Assembly: GCA_007118495.1 (NCBI GenBank)
Contig: SKRM01000024.1
Span: forward strand, 1 to 64,000
Length of the DNA stretch: 64,000 nt
Direction of reading: 5' to 3'
Origin: Bacteroidales bacterium
GTDB taxonomy: Bacteria > Bacteroidota > Bacteroidia > Bacteroidales > UBA7960
The position numbers and the translations under genes were made by a program. Below are positions 51,610 to 61,201 of the stretch, piece after piece (position 1 is the stretch's first letter; every line of letters starts with the position of its first letter). Under the pieces are notes generated by a model. The model saw only the letters and a program-made list of their open reading frames with translations, did no database searches and was not told the DNA's origin.

Positions 51610-53280
51610 TTAGAACAAACCAGAAATATTTCCATCATTATCAATATCAATCTTTTCTGCTGAAGGCATTGAGGGCAACCCAGGCATCCGCATGATTGTG
51701 CCCGCGATGGGAATCAGGAATCCTGCTCCAGCTGCAACCTCAAATTCTCTGATCTTGACGGTAAAGTCTTTGGGACGGCCCAACTTGTACTGGTCGTCAG
51801 ACAATGATTTTTGGGTTTTGGCAACACATACCGGCAATTTATCCAAACCAAGCTTTTCAAACTGGACCATCTGCGACCTGGCTTTAACTGTATACTCCAC
51901 ATGGTCCGCTCCATAAAGCTTTGTGGCAATGGTATGGAGCTTTTCTTCAATACTTGAATCAAAATTATATAGTGGTGTAAAACAAGTTGTGCAAGATTCA
52001 GCTGCCTCTCTGACCATTTCGGCCAGTTCAATAGCACCCTTTCCACCTTTCTCCCAGCCCTCATAAATGGCAACTTTTACACCAAGTTGCTCACAATGCG
52101 CACGCACAATCTCAATCTCTTCATCGGTATCCGTGTAGAATTTATTGATGGCTACAACCGGCTGCAGGTTAAAGTGCTTGATATTCTCAATGTGTTTCTC
52201 CAGATTCTCCAGCCCCCTTGAAACAGCTTCAGGGTTGGGCTCTTTCAGGGTAGCAAGCTTTGCACCACCATGATATTTCAATGCGCGGATAGTCGCAACA
52301 ACTACAGAGGCATTGGGCGATAAGCCACCATATTGACATTTGATGTCAAGGAATTTTTCAGCACCCAGTTCTGAGGCAAAACCAGCTTCTGTCACCACAT
52401 AATCAGACAAGGATAAACCCATCTTGGTTGCTATCAGGGTGTTGGTCCCCTGGGCTATGTTGGCAAAAGGTCCACCATGCACAATTGCAGGATTGCCCTC
52501 AATGGTTTGTACAAGATTGGGCATGATAGCATACTTCATAAGTGCAGCCATGGCACCTTCAGCCTTGAAATCACGGGCATAAACCGGTTCATCATCGTAG
52601 GTGAAGCCAACCAGGATCTTGCCAAATTTTTCTTTCAGATCATTCAGGTCTTTGGCGAGGCACAAGGCAGCCATAATTTCTGAGGCAGCTGTAATATCAA
52701 ATCCGGTCTGACGCGGGATACCCTGTTTTGGACCTCCCAGTCCGATGATGATATCCCTCAGTGCTCTTTCATTCATATCAATAACCCTTTTCCAGATGAT
52801 CTTTCGTGGGTCAAGGTTCAGGGAATTGTTCTTGCTCTGCAAATGATTGTCAACAAGGGCAGCCAAAAGATTATGGGTTTTTTCAACAGCTGCCAGGTCA
52901 CCAGTAAAATGCAGGTTGATATCCTCCATGGGAAGAACCTGGGCGCGACCACCTCCGGCTGCACCACCTTTAATGCCAAATACGGGCCCCAGCGAGGGCT
53001 CTCTGATTACCACCGTAGTTTTAATTCCCAAAAGGTTCAGCCCTTCAGACAAGCCTATTGAGGTTGTGGTTTTACCTTCACCGGCTGGTGTTGGAGTGAT
53101 GGCAGTTACAAGAATAAGCTTCTTTTTCCTGGCAACTGAGTCATTGATAAGCTTTAATGGTAACTTGGCAATATATTTACCATATTGGTACAGGTCAGAC
53201 TCTTCAACGCCGAGTTTTGCGGCAATCTCCGTGATGGGACGCATGGTAGCAGCCCTGGCAATGTCAAGATCAGTCTTCAT
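51610..53280 (-). CDS. fhs: Formate-tetrahydrofolate ligase
   Basis: The 556-residue protein has the ATP-binding loop TPTPAGEGKTTT (residues ~62-73) and the long conserved segments of FTHFS, including GGPFANIAQGTNT and EAGFASELGAEKFLD. It makes 10-formyl-THF from formate, THF and ATP, for purine and C1 supply. Convergent with the MOSC fusion. No second C1 gene (folD, metF) is adjacent. Upstream a one-mismatch box TTAATTTG lies near 53320. Confidence 0.97.
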   Translation of the reverse strand: MKTDLDIARAATMRPITEIAAKLGVEESDLYQYGKYIAKLPLKLINDSVARKKKLILVTAITPTPAGEGKTTTSIGLSEGLNLLGIKTTVVIREPSLGPVFGIKGGAAGGGRAQVLPMEDINLHFTGDLAAVEKTHNLLAALVDNHLQSKNNSLNLDPRKIIWKRVIDMNERALRDIIIGLGGPKQGIPRQTGFDITAASEIMAALCLAKDLNDLKEKFGKILVGFTYDDEPVYARDFKAEGAMAALMKYAIMPNLVQTIEGNPAIVHGGPFANIAQGTNTLIATKMGLSLSDYVVTEAGFASELGAEKFLDIKCQYGGLSPNASVVVATIRALKYHGGAKLATLKEPNPEAVSRGLENLEKHIENIKHFNLQPVVAINKFYTDTDEEIEIVRAHCEQLGVKVAIYEGWEKGGKGAIELAEMVREAAESCTTCFTPLYNFDSSIEEKLHTIATKLYGADHVEYTVKARSQMVQFEKLGLDKLPVCVAKTQKSLSDDQYKLGRPKDFTVKIREFEVAAGAGFLIPIAGTIMRMPGLPSMPSAEKIDIDNDGNISGLF

Positions 53281-53416
53281 AATCTGTGGATTTTTGTTGT
53301 GGTTTGGATTCAGTTCAAATTAAGAATTTATTGTACTTTAAACCAGCCAGTCATGTGTTTTGTTTAAGCCAATTGTTAATTCTCTGTATCTTAGTGTCGG
53401 TCTAAATCATTCACGC

Positions 53417-55702
53417 ATGCGTAGTCTTCTATTTATTGCCATGATCATTTCCACCATTTTTTCATCCTGCCGCCCGGGAATCAGCAAATTGCTTGAACCC
53501 GGAGTTAGCAGAGAGCTGGCTTTATACAGGGTTAGATACATCAGCGATGTACATTACAAACTATTTCTCGACATTCCCGCTGATAAAAGCCAAGCTGTAA
53601 CAGGTAACATACATATTGATTTCAAACAGGCACGTGCACAGCATGGGGTAATTATCGATTTCCAGGCTGCAGAAAACCACATTCACTGGGTTAGTGCCAA
53701 CAATATGCCAACTGATTATCAATTCATCAACAACCATATAATCATTCCGGCATCATCCATAAAACCTGGACAAAACCAAATTTCGGTTTCCTTCACCTCT
53801 ACTGACCAGGCCCTGAACAGGTCAGATGATTTTTTATATACACTGGTTGTGCCCGACAGGGCGTCAACCGTCTTTCCGTGCTTCGACCAACCAGATATCA
53901 AAGCCACCTATAGCCTTAGCTTGCAAATCCCTGAGGGATGGACAGCAGTAGCAAACGGTCCGGAAGTAATAAATGAAAATCCTGATCCGCCCCATGTGCT
54001 GCATTTCGAACAGAACCAACCTATCAGCACCTACCTGTTTGCATTCGCTGCCGGAAAATTTGAAAAGATATCTGAAACACAAAATGGTAGAGTCATAACT
54101 ATATACCACAGAGAACCTGACAAAAAGAAGCTTGAACAAAACATATCCCAGATATTTGACCTTCATTTCAGCTCATTGAAATGGCTTGAAGACTATACCC
54201 AGATCACCTACCCTTTCAGCAAGTTCGACATGGTTCTGCTTCCCGGTTTCCAATACAGCGGAATGGAGCATCCGGGAGCCATCTGGTACAGAGATAATCG
54301 CCTGCTCCTGGATGAAGATCCTCCCATTACGCAGCGTTTATCCAGAGCCAGTCTCATAGCCCATGAAACTGCACATATGTGGTTTGGAAATCTGGTAACC
54401 ATGGAGTGGTTTGATGATGTGTGGCTTAAGGAAGTGTTTGCGGGTTTTATGGCTGACAAAATAGTCCATCCGCTTTATCCTGACATTAATCATGAACTTC
54501 AGTTTTTGTTGACACATTATCCGAGAGCCTACGCTGTTGACCGCACCAGGGGTACTCACCCCATCAAGCAAAGTCTGGAAAACCTCAAGTTGGCAGGCAC
54601 CTTGTACGGAGCCATAATATACAACAAGGCCCCTATTGTATTCCTTGAACTGGAAGCACTTATGGGCGAAAAAAACTTTCAGCAAGCTGTAAGGGAGTAC
54701 CTCCAAAGCTATTATATGGATAATGCAGACTGGGATGATCTGGCTCAGATACTTGACCGTCACAGCCAGCATGACCTTAAAGCCTGGAGCCGGCAATGGA
54801 TTTATGGGACAGGTATGCCGGGCATTTCAACTTCTGGTATGAGCCAGGAGACTGAACGTGCAGCCGGCTATCTGATGAAACATGAGGAATTCCTTCATCA
54901 GAAGGCAAATGCCCGGGCCTATATGCTCAGGTTGATGGAGCATTTGGAATCAGAAGAAAACACACAGATATCATCGTACCTGCTTGGTATTGCCCAGGAT
55001 GTTTTCTGGTTGTTCTTAACTGAAAGCGAAAGAGAACTGTTGGCCCCAGGGTTTGAGTTATTGATGTGGGAAAAAGCTGAAAAACTGCCTCCGTCAGACG
55101 GGCAGATTTTTTTGGATGCCTTTGCAGGCATAGCCTATACATCAGAAAGTCAGCAAAAATTAATAGCCCTGTTGAAAGGCAATGTGAGGTTCCCGGGCTT
55201 AGAAATTTCTGAGGACAGACAGTTTGAAATAATCGCACAGTTAATGATTCGAAACAGGTATGAGGCTTCCGGATTAATGGAGAGACTTCTTTCAGCTACA
55301 GAAAACCCCGACCGGATCAGACGCATTAATTACCTGCTCCCTGCCTTGAATCCGGATCAGGATGTGAGGCATACTTTCTTTACTTCACTTGGCAACCCGG
55401 CCAACCGACGTCCTGAACCCTGGGCGTTGGATGGACTGCGTTTTCTTCATCACCCCACACGTCGCCAACAGAGTATTGAGTGGTTGCCAGGTGGATTGAA
55501 CATGCTTGAAGAAATTCAGCAAAGCGGGGATATTTTTTTCCCCTTGCGTTGGCTTGAAGCCATGCTGGGCCGACATAACAGCCAGGAAGCGGCCGGTATG
55601 GTGATGGAGTATCTTGAAAGCAATCCACAGTTGCACCCCAACCTGCAGCTTAAGGTATGGCAGGCAGCCGATATGACGCTGCGTGCCGCTTGGTTCAATT
55701 AA
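53417..55702 (+). CDS. M1-family aminopeptidase, lipoprotein
   Basis: From ATG 53417 the 761-residue protein has a lipobox (FSSC, Cys18). The zinc motif HETAH (316-320) and Glu339, 18 residues later, match HExxHx18E. The usual GAMEN exopeptidase motif is YSGMEHPGA here (N replaced by H). It cleaves N-terminal residues from peptides outside the cytoplasm. A longer frame from 53360 begins upstream of the promoter-like TATCTTAG (53387-53394), so it is rejected. It overlaps the convergent barrel gene by 8 nt. Confidence 0.93.
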   Translation: MRSLLFIAMIISTIFSSCRPGISKLLEPGVSRELALYRVRYISDVHYKLFLDIPADKSQAVTGNIHIDFKQARAQHGVIIDFQAAENHIHWVSANNMPTDYQFINNHIIIPASSIKPGQNQISVSFTSTDQALNRSDDFLYTLVVPDRASTVFPCFDQPDIKATYSLSLQIPEGWTAVANGPEVINENPDPPHVLHFEQNQPISTYLFAFAAGKFEKISETQNGRVITIYHREPDKKKLEQNISQIFDLHFSSLKWLEDYTQITYPFSKFDMVLLPGFQYSGMEHPGAIWYRDNRLLLDEDPPITQRLSRASLIAHETAHMWFGNLVTMEWFDDVWLKEVFAGFMADKIVHPLYPDINHELQFLLTHYPRAYAVDRTRGTHPIKQSLENLKLAGTLYGAIIYNKAPIVFLELEALMGEKNFQQAVREYLQSYYMDNADWDDLAQILDRHSQHDLKAWSRQWIYGTGMPGISTSGMSQETERAAGYLMKHEEFLHQKANARAYMLRLMEHLESEENTQISSYLLGIAQDVFWLFLTESERELLAPGFELLMWEKAEKLPPSDGQIFLDAFAGIAYTSESQQKLIALLKGNVRFPGLEISEDRQFEIIAQLMIRNRYEASGLMERLLSATENPDRIRRINYLLPALNPDQDVRHTFFTSLGNPANRRPEPWALDGLRFLHHPTRRQQSIEWLPGGLNMLEEIQQSGDIFFPLRWLEAMLGRHNSQEAAGMVMEYLESNPQLHPNLQLKVWQAADMTLRAAWFN

Positions 55703-56246
55703 GGTATATATCTACGCCCACCTTAAAGAATGGGTTGTCAAAGTAGACCTGACTCTTTTCATTCAGGTTATACAATAACAGGAGGTTAACCCTTACCCTG
55801 TCAGAAAGAGGTAGTCCATACCCCACACCGACAAGGACATTATTTTCTGTAATGGTGGGACGATCTTCAGGTGCGATAAGGCCAGCTCTCGATTGCAGGC
55901 GCAACCTTTCAACCTCTGAGTGTAGAAAAAAATGATCAACTACCCTGAACCTTGCAAAGACTGATCCGCCCACAACGTGCGATGAATGCGACTGGCCAAG
56001 AAAGCGGTCATTGGCATACTGATAGTTTCCGCCGATTCCTGCAGAAAAACGATTGGTGATCAGATACCCTACATGCAGGTGCAGGTTGATGGCAGTAAAA
56101 GTTCCCAATTGAACCCCCACAAAGCCTCCCACAAAGATCCTTTCCTTGTTGGTCATTTCTGAAACATCCCTGTCGGCAGCCTTTGCCTGGGATGGTGTAA
56201 ATAAACTTCCAGCCATCAACAGGAGAAGTAAGATATTTCTTTTCAT
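55695..56246 (-). CDS. Small outer-membrane beta-barrel protein
   Basis: From ATG 56246 the 183-residue protein has a signal peptide (~1-20, ending AKAAD). The rest is about eight antiparallel amphipathic strands, with glycine-aromatic ends such as GFVGVQLGTF, VGYLITNRFSAGIGGNY and a final GVDIYLN. The pattern suggests an OmpX/PorT-like eight-stranded barrel. The longer frame to 56306 overlaps pabB and lacks a signal peptide. No function can be given. Its start lies 13 nt after pabB. Confidence 0.82.
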   Translation of the reverse strand: MKRNILLLLLMAGSLFTPSQAKAADRDVSEMTNKERIFVGGFVGVQLGTFTAINLHLHVGYLITNRFSAGIGGNYQYANDRFLGQSHSSHVVGGSVFARFRVVDHFFLHSEVERLRLQSRAGLIAPEDRPTITENNVLVGVGYGLPLSDRVRVNLLLLYNLNEKSQVYFDNPFFKVGVDIYLN

Positions 56247-56259
56247 TGCATACTTTGTT

Positions 56260-57600
56260 TTACTGGTTATTATCATCTGAAGATGCCCACAACTCAGATG
56301 TGGCATCCAGCACAGCTTTAGCCTTTAACAGACATTCCTCATATTCTTTTTCAGGCACTGATCCCGCTGTAATGGCACTGCCTGCCATATATGAAAGATA
56401 CTGCTTTTCACGATTATAAAGCAGACTTCTGATCACAACATTAAAATCAAAATCCTTGTTTGGGTCAATATATCCCACCGCCCCTGAATACAACCCCCTG
56501 AGTGTATCCTCAAATTGATCAATCAACTCCATGGCCCTGATTTTTGGAGCACCAGTCATTGAACCCATGGGGAATGCACACCTGATCGGATCAAGAAAAT
56601 GTAAATCAGGTTTCAGGTTTGAAACCACGGTTGAGATCATTTGATGCACATGGCGAAACGGGTAAATTCCGAATAGTTCTTCAACCCTTACGCTATCCTT
56701 CACAGCGGTTCTGGCAAGATCATTTCTTACCAGGTCAACAATCATTACATTTTCACTTCTTTCTTTAGGATCATTGAACAACCTATGCATTCTGGCCTGG
56801 TCTTCTTCAGTATTATGGCCCCTGGCAAGCGTACCCTTTATAGGTTGAGAAATAATCTTCTGGCCCTGTTTCTTCATAAAACGTTCCGGACTGGCACATA
56901 AAAGATATTTATCATCCAGTTTATAAAAACACGAAAATGGTGTGGGTGAAACGGAATTCAGACTGAGGTAAACGTCAACAGGATCTATGACGGTTTCACT
57001 GGCAAAAAATTCAATACAGTAATTCATCTCATAAATATCCCCAGCCTGGATATGCTCTTTGATGGCATGGATCTTATCCAGGTATTTTTTCCTGCTCACC
57101 CTGGGCTTCATCTTTACAAGTGGAGGGTGCATTTCATGTTTGGCTTCATGTGTTGTGATGGCAGAATATACCCACCGGGGGTCAGACATATTTCCGTAAC
57201 CCTGAAGACAGCCGATCTCCAGGCTGTCATCATGCATATGGATCATGATAACCGGTTGAAAAAAATGGGCCACGGGCATAAGAATACCATCAGGGTTTTT
57301 TGAATTAAGCTTTTCAAGCTGGTTTTTCAGTTCATATGAGAAAAAACCAAATATCCAGTCATTGATATTGTCTGCAAATCTCCTCAGTTCTGAAAAATCA
57401 TCTGGCGCACCTCCAGTAAACGAGTTTGCTGCACCAATCGCAAAAACACCCTCCACATTGCCATAGCGGTCATGTTTATAATTGTTTGTATTCAGAAAAG
57501 CAATATGCTCGCTTACTGACTCAGACCATCGTAAAACACACTGCAAGGTTTGACAGGTATTTGGTTTTATATTAAACGACTGATATCTTCTGACTCCCAT
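56260..57600 (-). CDS. pabB: Aminodeoxychorismate synthase component I (PabB type)
   Basis: The 446-residue protein has the chorismate-binding core: KxNYC-like EMNYCIEFFASE, SENVMIVDLVRNDLAR, GSMTGAPKIRAMELID and a PIKGTLARG loop. The PIKGT lysine is the catalytic nucleophile of PabB, whereas anthranilate synthase has Ala at this site. It would make 4-amino-4-deoxychorismate with a glutamine amidotransferase partner (PabA), which is not in the window. Start ATG 57600 is chosen; a longer frame to 57657 crosses a promoter-like box. FolK in the same window uses its end product. Confidence 0.9.
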   Translation of the reverse strand: MGVRRYQSFNIKPNTCQTLQCVLRWSESVSEHIAFLNTNNYKHDRYGNVEGVFAIGAANSFTGGAPDDFSELRRFADNINDWIFGFFSYELKNQLEKLNSKNPDGILMPVAHFFQPVIMIHMHDDSLEIGCLQGYGNMSDPRWVYSAITTHEAKHEMHPPLVKMKPRVSRKKYLDKIHAIKEHIQAGDIYEMNYCIEFFASETVIDPVDVYLSLNSVSPTPFSCFYKLDDKYLLCASPERFMKKQGQKIISQPIKGTLARGHNTEEDQARMHRLFNDPKERSENVMIVDLVRNDLARTAVKDSVRVEELFGIYPFRHVHQMISTVVSNLKPDLHFLDPIRCAFPMGSMTGAPKIRAMELIDQFEDTLRGLYSGAVGYIDPNKDFDFNVVIRSLLYNREKQYLSYMAGSAITAGSVPEKEYEECLLKAKAVLDATSELWASSDDNNQ

Positions 57601-57620
57601 CCTATCATGCTTTTGAAAGG

Positions 57621-57628
57621 TAAAGATA
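57621..57628 (-). promoter_or_regulatory. Weak promoter candidate for pabB
   Basis: On the minus strand TATCTTTA differs from TAnnTTTG only in the last base. It lies 21 nt before ATG 57600 and after the kor terminator. Confidence 0.3.
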
Positions 57629-57649
57629 GTTGTTTTGTAACTCAGGCTG

Positions 57650-57685
57650 AAAAACAAAGGGCTGGCAAATCAGTTTGCCAGCCCT
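57650..57685 (-). terminator. Strong rho-independent terminator after korAB
   Basis: A 12-bp perfect stem (AGGGCTGGCAAA at 57658-57669 and its complement at 57674-57685) with a 4-nt loop is followed on the minus strand by TTGTTTTT. It ends the korAB transcript. Confidence 0.93.
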
Positions 57686-57709
57686 ATAATTATGTAACCA
57701 ATAAGCTTG

Positions 57710-58744
57710 TTAAATTTCCCAGGTATCACCGCTGCGAAGCAGGTCGTTGACACATTGAATTTTTGAGGTTTTTTTGGCATTCTCAATCTGAAGCTCAATC
57801 AGGTCATCATATGTATCAGCCGGAGCTGAACGTATCACGCCAACAGCTACCGGGAAATCGGGTGCTTTCATGCGTCCCAGCATGCGATGTATGCTCGGAT
57901 CGGTGGCGTACTGGTCGTGAACAAGCAGATCATTTTCATTGACCCCGTTTTTACCAATCTCAACCACCCTCAGGCCATTATTCATCAGCATGATACCTTT
58001 ATCTCTGTTTTTACCAAAGATCATAGGCTCACCATGTTTGAGGAAAAGCTGTCTTTCTTCACGCATTTCACGGTTGGTGATATGCTCATGAACTTTATCC
58101 GCAAAAATGATACAGTTCTGGAGAATTTCCACCACCGAAGTTCCGTCATGCTTTGCCGCTTCATACAAGACCTCGGTCATTAGCTTGATATTGTTATCAG
58201 GAACACGTGCAAAGAAAGTGCCCTGGGCCCCCAATACAAGTCCTGAAACGGTGAAGGGGTGCTCTATGGTACCGTGGGGTGATGTTTTTGTTACAGTACC
58301 CATGGGGGTTGTGGGAGAGAACTGACCCTTTGTTAAACCGTAAATCTGGTTATTGAACAATAATATATTGATATCAATATTCCTTCTTAATACATGGATG
58401 AAGTGGTTACCACCGATGGCCATGGAATCACCATCGCCTGTCGCAACCCAGACACTAAGACCGGGATTGGCCACTTTAAGACCGCTTGCGATGGCTGATG
58501 CACGGCCATGGATTCCGTGAAAGCCGAAGGTGTCAACGTAGTATGGGAATCTGGACGAACAGCCAATCCCTGATACCATGGCAAAATTCTCCTTGCGGTA
58601 ACCAATTTTTGGAAAAACATTACCTACAGCAGCCAAAATGGCATGTGCACCACACCCGGGGCACCATTTTACCATCTGGTCGCTGACAAAATCCTGTTTG
58701 GTTAATTCTACCGGAGATTTTTCTATTCTTTTATATTCTATCAT
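57710..58744 (-). CDS. korB: 2-oxoacid:ferredoxin oxidoreductase beta subunit (KorB/PorB type)
   Basis: The 344-residue protein has CPGCGAH (Cys28, Cys31), IGCSSRF, FHGIHGRA and the thiamine diphosphate motif GDGDS (103-107) ending with NN at 131-132. It binds ThDP and one 4Fe-4S cluster. The TKGQFSPTTPMG pattern is typical of 2-oxoglutarate or branched-chain type enzymes. It follows korA by 2 nt, and together they form an alpha/gamma-fused two-subunit enzyme coupled to ferredoxin. Confidence 0.95.
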   Translation of the reverse strand: MIEYKRIEKSPVELTKQDFVSDQMVKWCPGCGAHAILAAVGNVFPKIGYRKENFAMVSGIGCSSRFPYYVDTFGFHGIHGRASAIASGLKVANPGLSVWVATGDGDSMAIGGNHFIHVLRRNIDINILLFNNQIYGLTKGQFSPTTPMGTVTKTSPHGTIEHPFTVSGLVLGAQGTFFARVPDNNIKLMTEVLYEAAKHDGTSVVEILQNCIIFADKVHEHITNREMREERQLFLKHGEPMIFGKNRDKGIMLMNNGLRVVEIGKNGVNENDLLVHDQYATDPSIHRMLGRMKAPDFPVAVGVIRSAPADTYDDLIELQIENAKKTSKIQCVNDLLRSGDTWEI

Positions 58745-58746
58745 GG

Positions 58747-60594
58747 TTATACCTCCTCCAATAATTTTGTGAATGTTTCGGTGAGTTCCTGGACATGGAA
58801 TGGCAAACCCTGTACTTTGTTATACTGCTCATACTGGAATTCAGGATAGAGCATGCGCAGATAATTGACAAATTGCCCACTGTTCAACTCACAAACAACA
58901 ATCTTTTTGAATCCTGCCAGAATTTCCCTGGTGTTTTTGGGAAGTGGCTTGATATAATTAAACTGTGCATGGCTGACGTTGTGTCCAGCTTCTTGCATTT
59001 GTTTTACAGTTGATAACAGGGCGCCTTCTGTGCCGCCCCAACCAACGACTAAAAGATCTCCTTCTGATTCGCCGTTGACTTCTTGCAAGGGAATAAAATC
59101 TGCAATCCGGTTTACTTTCTCTTCACGGATATTAACCATGAGTTGGTGGTTCAGGGGATCAGTTGAGACATTCCCATCAATATTTGTTTTCTCAAGCCCG
59201 CCGATACGGTGACGCAAACCTTCAACACCTGGGACAGCCCACTTGCGCACAAGGGTTTTTTCATCTCTTCGGTAAGGTTTAAAGTTTTTGTCATTGGGGT
59301 CAGCCATTGGCGGGGTGATTGAAGGCAGGTCATTTACATCAGGTATCCTAAATAACTCTGAGCCAAAGCCAAGGTAGCCGTCTGTCAGTAGAATAACCGG
59401 TGTCATGTGCTCCATGGAGAATTTTGACGCCATATAAGCATAATAAAAGCAATTGGCTGCACTTGAAGCTGCCATCACCATCAGGGGGCTTTCACCATTG
59501 CGTCCGAACAGAGCCTGCATCAGGTCAGACTGCTCACTTTTCGTGGGCATTCCCGTTGAAGGTCCGGCACGCTGCACATTTACGATCACCAGTGGGAGCT
59601 CAGTGATTACAGCAAGACCCATGGCCTCGCTCTTCAGGGAGAGGCCCGGGCCTGAGGTTGTGGTTACCGCCATGGAGCCTGCAAAACTGGCACCTATGGC
59701 AGAGCAGATTCCTGCAATTTCATCTTCAGCCTGAAAAACTCTGGCTCCCAAAGATTTATGCTTTGAAAGTTCCATGAGTATTTCAGTAGCAGGTGTAATG
59801 GGATATGATCCCAAAAACAGCGGCCTGCCGCTCCTCTCGGCGGCAGCGAGCAAACCCCAGGCTGTGGCAATATTTCCTACAATATTTCGGTACAATCCTT
59901 TGGGCAGGGTGGCAGGTCCAACCTTATAAGTCATTTTGATGGCTTCGGTTGTTTCAGCAAAATTATAGCCAGCTTTCAAAGCCGCCTGGTTTGCTTCAGC
60001 AACCTTGGGTTTTTCTTTAAATTTGGTTTTGATAAAGGCCAATGGCTTTTCTATCTCTCTGCCGAACAGGTAGAATACCATGCCCAGCACGAACATATTC
60101 TTGGTGCGCTCAGCAACCCTTTTATCAACGCCCAATACTGCAAGACTCTCGTGTGTAAGCTGGGCAATGGGAGCCGGGATAATCTGGAAAGTGCCCAATG
60201 ATCCATCTTCTATCGGATTGGTAGTATAACCCGCTTTCTCAATGGCTTTCTCATCAAAAGCCGATGAGTCAACAATAATGGTAGCTCCTTTCTTTGCCCA
60301 CTTCAGGTTTGACTTCAGCGAAGCTGGATTCATAGCTACAAGAACATCGCACATGTCACCGGAAGTATATATCTTCCTTTTGCCCATATGCACCTGAAAA
60401 CCGCTAACTCCGGCTATTGTATTGTGAGGTGCCCTGATTTCAGCCGGGAAATCGGGAAAAGTGGCCAGGTCATTGCCGGAAATGGCAGCAGCATCGGAAA
60501 AAAGGGTTCCCACAAGCTGCATTCCGTCACCGGAATCACCTACAAATTTCACCACTACATCCTCTAGTTCACGTACATCATGTATTTTTACCAT
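58747..60594 (-). CDS. korA: 2-oxoacid:ferredoxin oxidoreductase alpha subunit (gamma-alpha fusion)
   Basis: Residues ~1-180 form the gamma domain, with VVKFVGDSGDGMQLVG and RAPHNTIAGVSGFQVHMG. Residues ~215-615 form the alpha domain, with GSYPITPATEILMELSK, TTTSGPGLSLKSEAMGLA and NVQRAGPSTGMPTKSEQSDLM. This two-gene form is common in Bacteroidota and anaerobes. It oxidises 2-oxoglutarate (or a related acid) to acyl-CoA and reduces ferredoxin. It is divergent from a ferredoxin gene. Confidence 0.95.
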   Translation of the reverse strand: MVKIHDVRELEDVVVKFVGDSGDGMQLVGTLFSDAAAISGNDLATFPDFPAEIRAPHNTIAGVSGFQVHMGKRKIYTSGDMCDVLVAMNPASLKSNLKWAKKGATIIVDSSAFDEKAIEKAGYTTNPIEDGSLGTFQIIPAPIAQLTHESLAVLGVDKRVAERTKNMFVLGMVFYLFGREIEKPLAFIKTKFKEKPKVAEANQAALKAGYNFAETTEAIKMTYKVGPATLPKGLYRNIVGNIATAWGLLAAAERSGRPLFLGSYPITPATEILMELSKHKSLGARVFQAEDEIAGICSAIGASFAGSMAVTTTSGPGLSLKSEAMGLAVITELPLVIVNVQRAGPSTGMPTKSEQSDLMQALFGRNGESPLMVMAASSAANCFYYAYMASKFSMEHMTPVILLTDGYLGFGSELFRIPDVNDLPSITPPMADPNDKNFKPYRRDEKTLVRKWAVPGVEGLRHRIGGLEKTNIDGNVSTDPLNHQLMVNIREEKVNRIADFIPLQEVNGESEGDLLVVGWGGTEGALLSTVKQMQEAGHNVSHAQFNYIKPLPKNTREILAGFKKIVVCELNSGQFVNYLRMLYPEFQYEQYNKVQGLPFHVQELTETFTKLLEEV

Positions 60595-60823
60595 AACGAA
60601 CTATTGATTTTTGTAGATAAGATGATGATAGGTTTTTTTATTCTAAATATTTGACAACAAATAATTTTGCGAAGTTACATGATTAAACCAAAATCACTAA
60701 GAAAAATCGGTACTTTTTTTCCATTTCAGTCTTCGCAAACCCCTGCAAACAAAAACTTTATTTAAATCAATTTCAAATTAAGGCCGCCAACTAAAATTCT
60801 GTCGCGTGTGTGTATAAAGCAAG

Positions 60824-60831
60824 TATATTTG
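60824..60831 (+). promoter_or_regulatory. Candidate promoter for ferredoxin
   Basis: TATATTTG (followed by TAC) matches TAnnTTTG, 45 nt before the start. The rest of the 281-nt space between korA and the ferredoxin is AT-rich and without other clear features; a -7 box for korA was not found. Confidence 0.65.
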
Positions 60832-60875
60832 TACCGGAATTAACCCATTTAGAAACCAATTAAAAACACAAAGAG

Positions 60876-61043
60876 ATGGCTTATATTATCAATGAAGATT
60901 GCACTGCATGTGGCAGCTGCATTGACGAATGCCCGGTTGATGCTATTTCTGAGGGTGATATCTATGTAATAGACCCCGATGTATGTACTGACTGCGGTGC
61001 TTGTGCAGACGTTTGCCCGGTTGAAGCAATTCATCCCGCATAA
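60876..61043 (+). CDS. 2[4Fe-4S] ferredoxin
   Basis: A 55-residue protein, MAYIINEDCTACGSC and onward. Two perfect C-x2-C-x2-C-x3-C-P motifs (Cys9/12/15/19 and Cys37/40/43/47) bind two 4Fe-4S clusters in the classical clostridial arrangement. It is divergent from korAB, 281 nt away, and is the obvious electron acceptor of that enzyme (inference from context). A clean promoter box and a strong terminator flank it, so it is monocistronic. Confidence 0.97.
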   Translation: MAYIINEDCTACGSCIDECPVDAISEGDIYVIDPDVCTDCGACADVCPVEAIHPA

Positions 61044-61080
61044 GACCTGTCTGGCCGGGCTTGGTCCGGCACAGAAAACA

Positions 61081-61127
61081 AAAAGCACAGGCTGTCTCAT
61101 ATGAATGAGGCAGCCTGTGCTTTTTTT
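61081..61127 (+). terminator. Very strong terminator after ferredoxin (both directions possible)
   Basis: A 17-bp stem (AGCACAGGCTGTCTCAT at 61084-61100 with its complement at 61105-61121, one G·T pair) with a 4-nt loop is followed by seven T and preceded by AAAACAAAA. The flanking A-run would also serve the other strand. Confidence 0.95.
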
Positions 61128-61158
61128 GCGCGGGTTTTTAAAACCCCGATTTTTAGCT

Positions 61159-61166
61159 TATTTTTG
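61159..61166 (+). promoter_or_regulatory. Candidate promoter for tatC
   Basis: TATTTTTG matches TAnnTTTG, 35 nt before GTG 61202. A near-perfect palindrome (61131-61148, CGGG arms) lies just upstream, between terminator and promoter. Confidence 0.6.
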
Positions 61167-61201
61167 TCCGAACCTGAAAGCAATCATTTATAGTTATCCC
61201 G

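Noticed and set aside
60849-61100. 83-residue minus-strand frame over the ferredoxin
   Set aside because: It is antisense to a perfect 2[4Fe-4S] ferredoxin.
61131-61148. CGGG-arm palindrome after the ferredoxin terminator
   Set aside because: It has a mismatch and lies between a complete terminator and the tatC promoter; more likely chance or a minor second terminator, so not listed separately.
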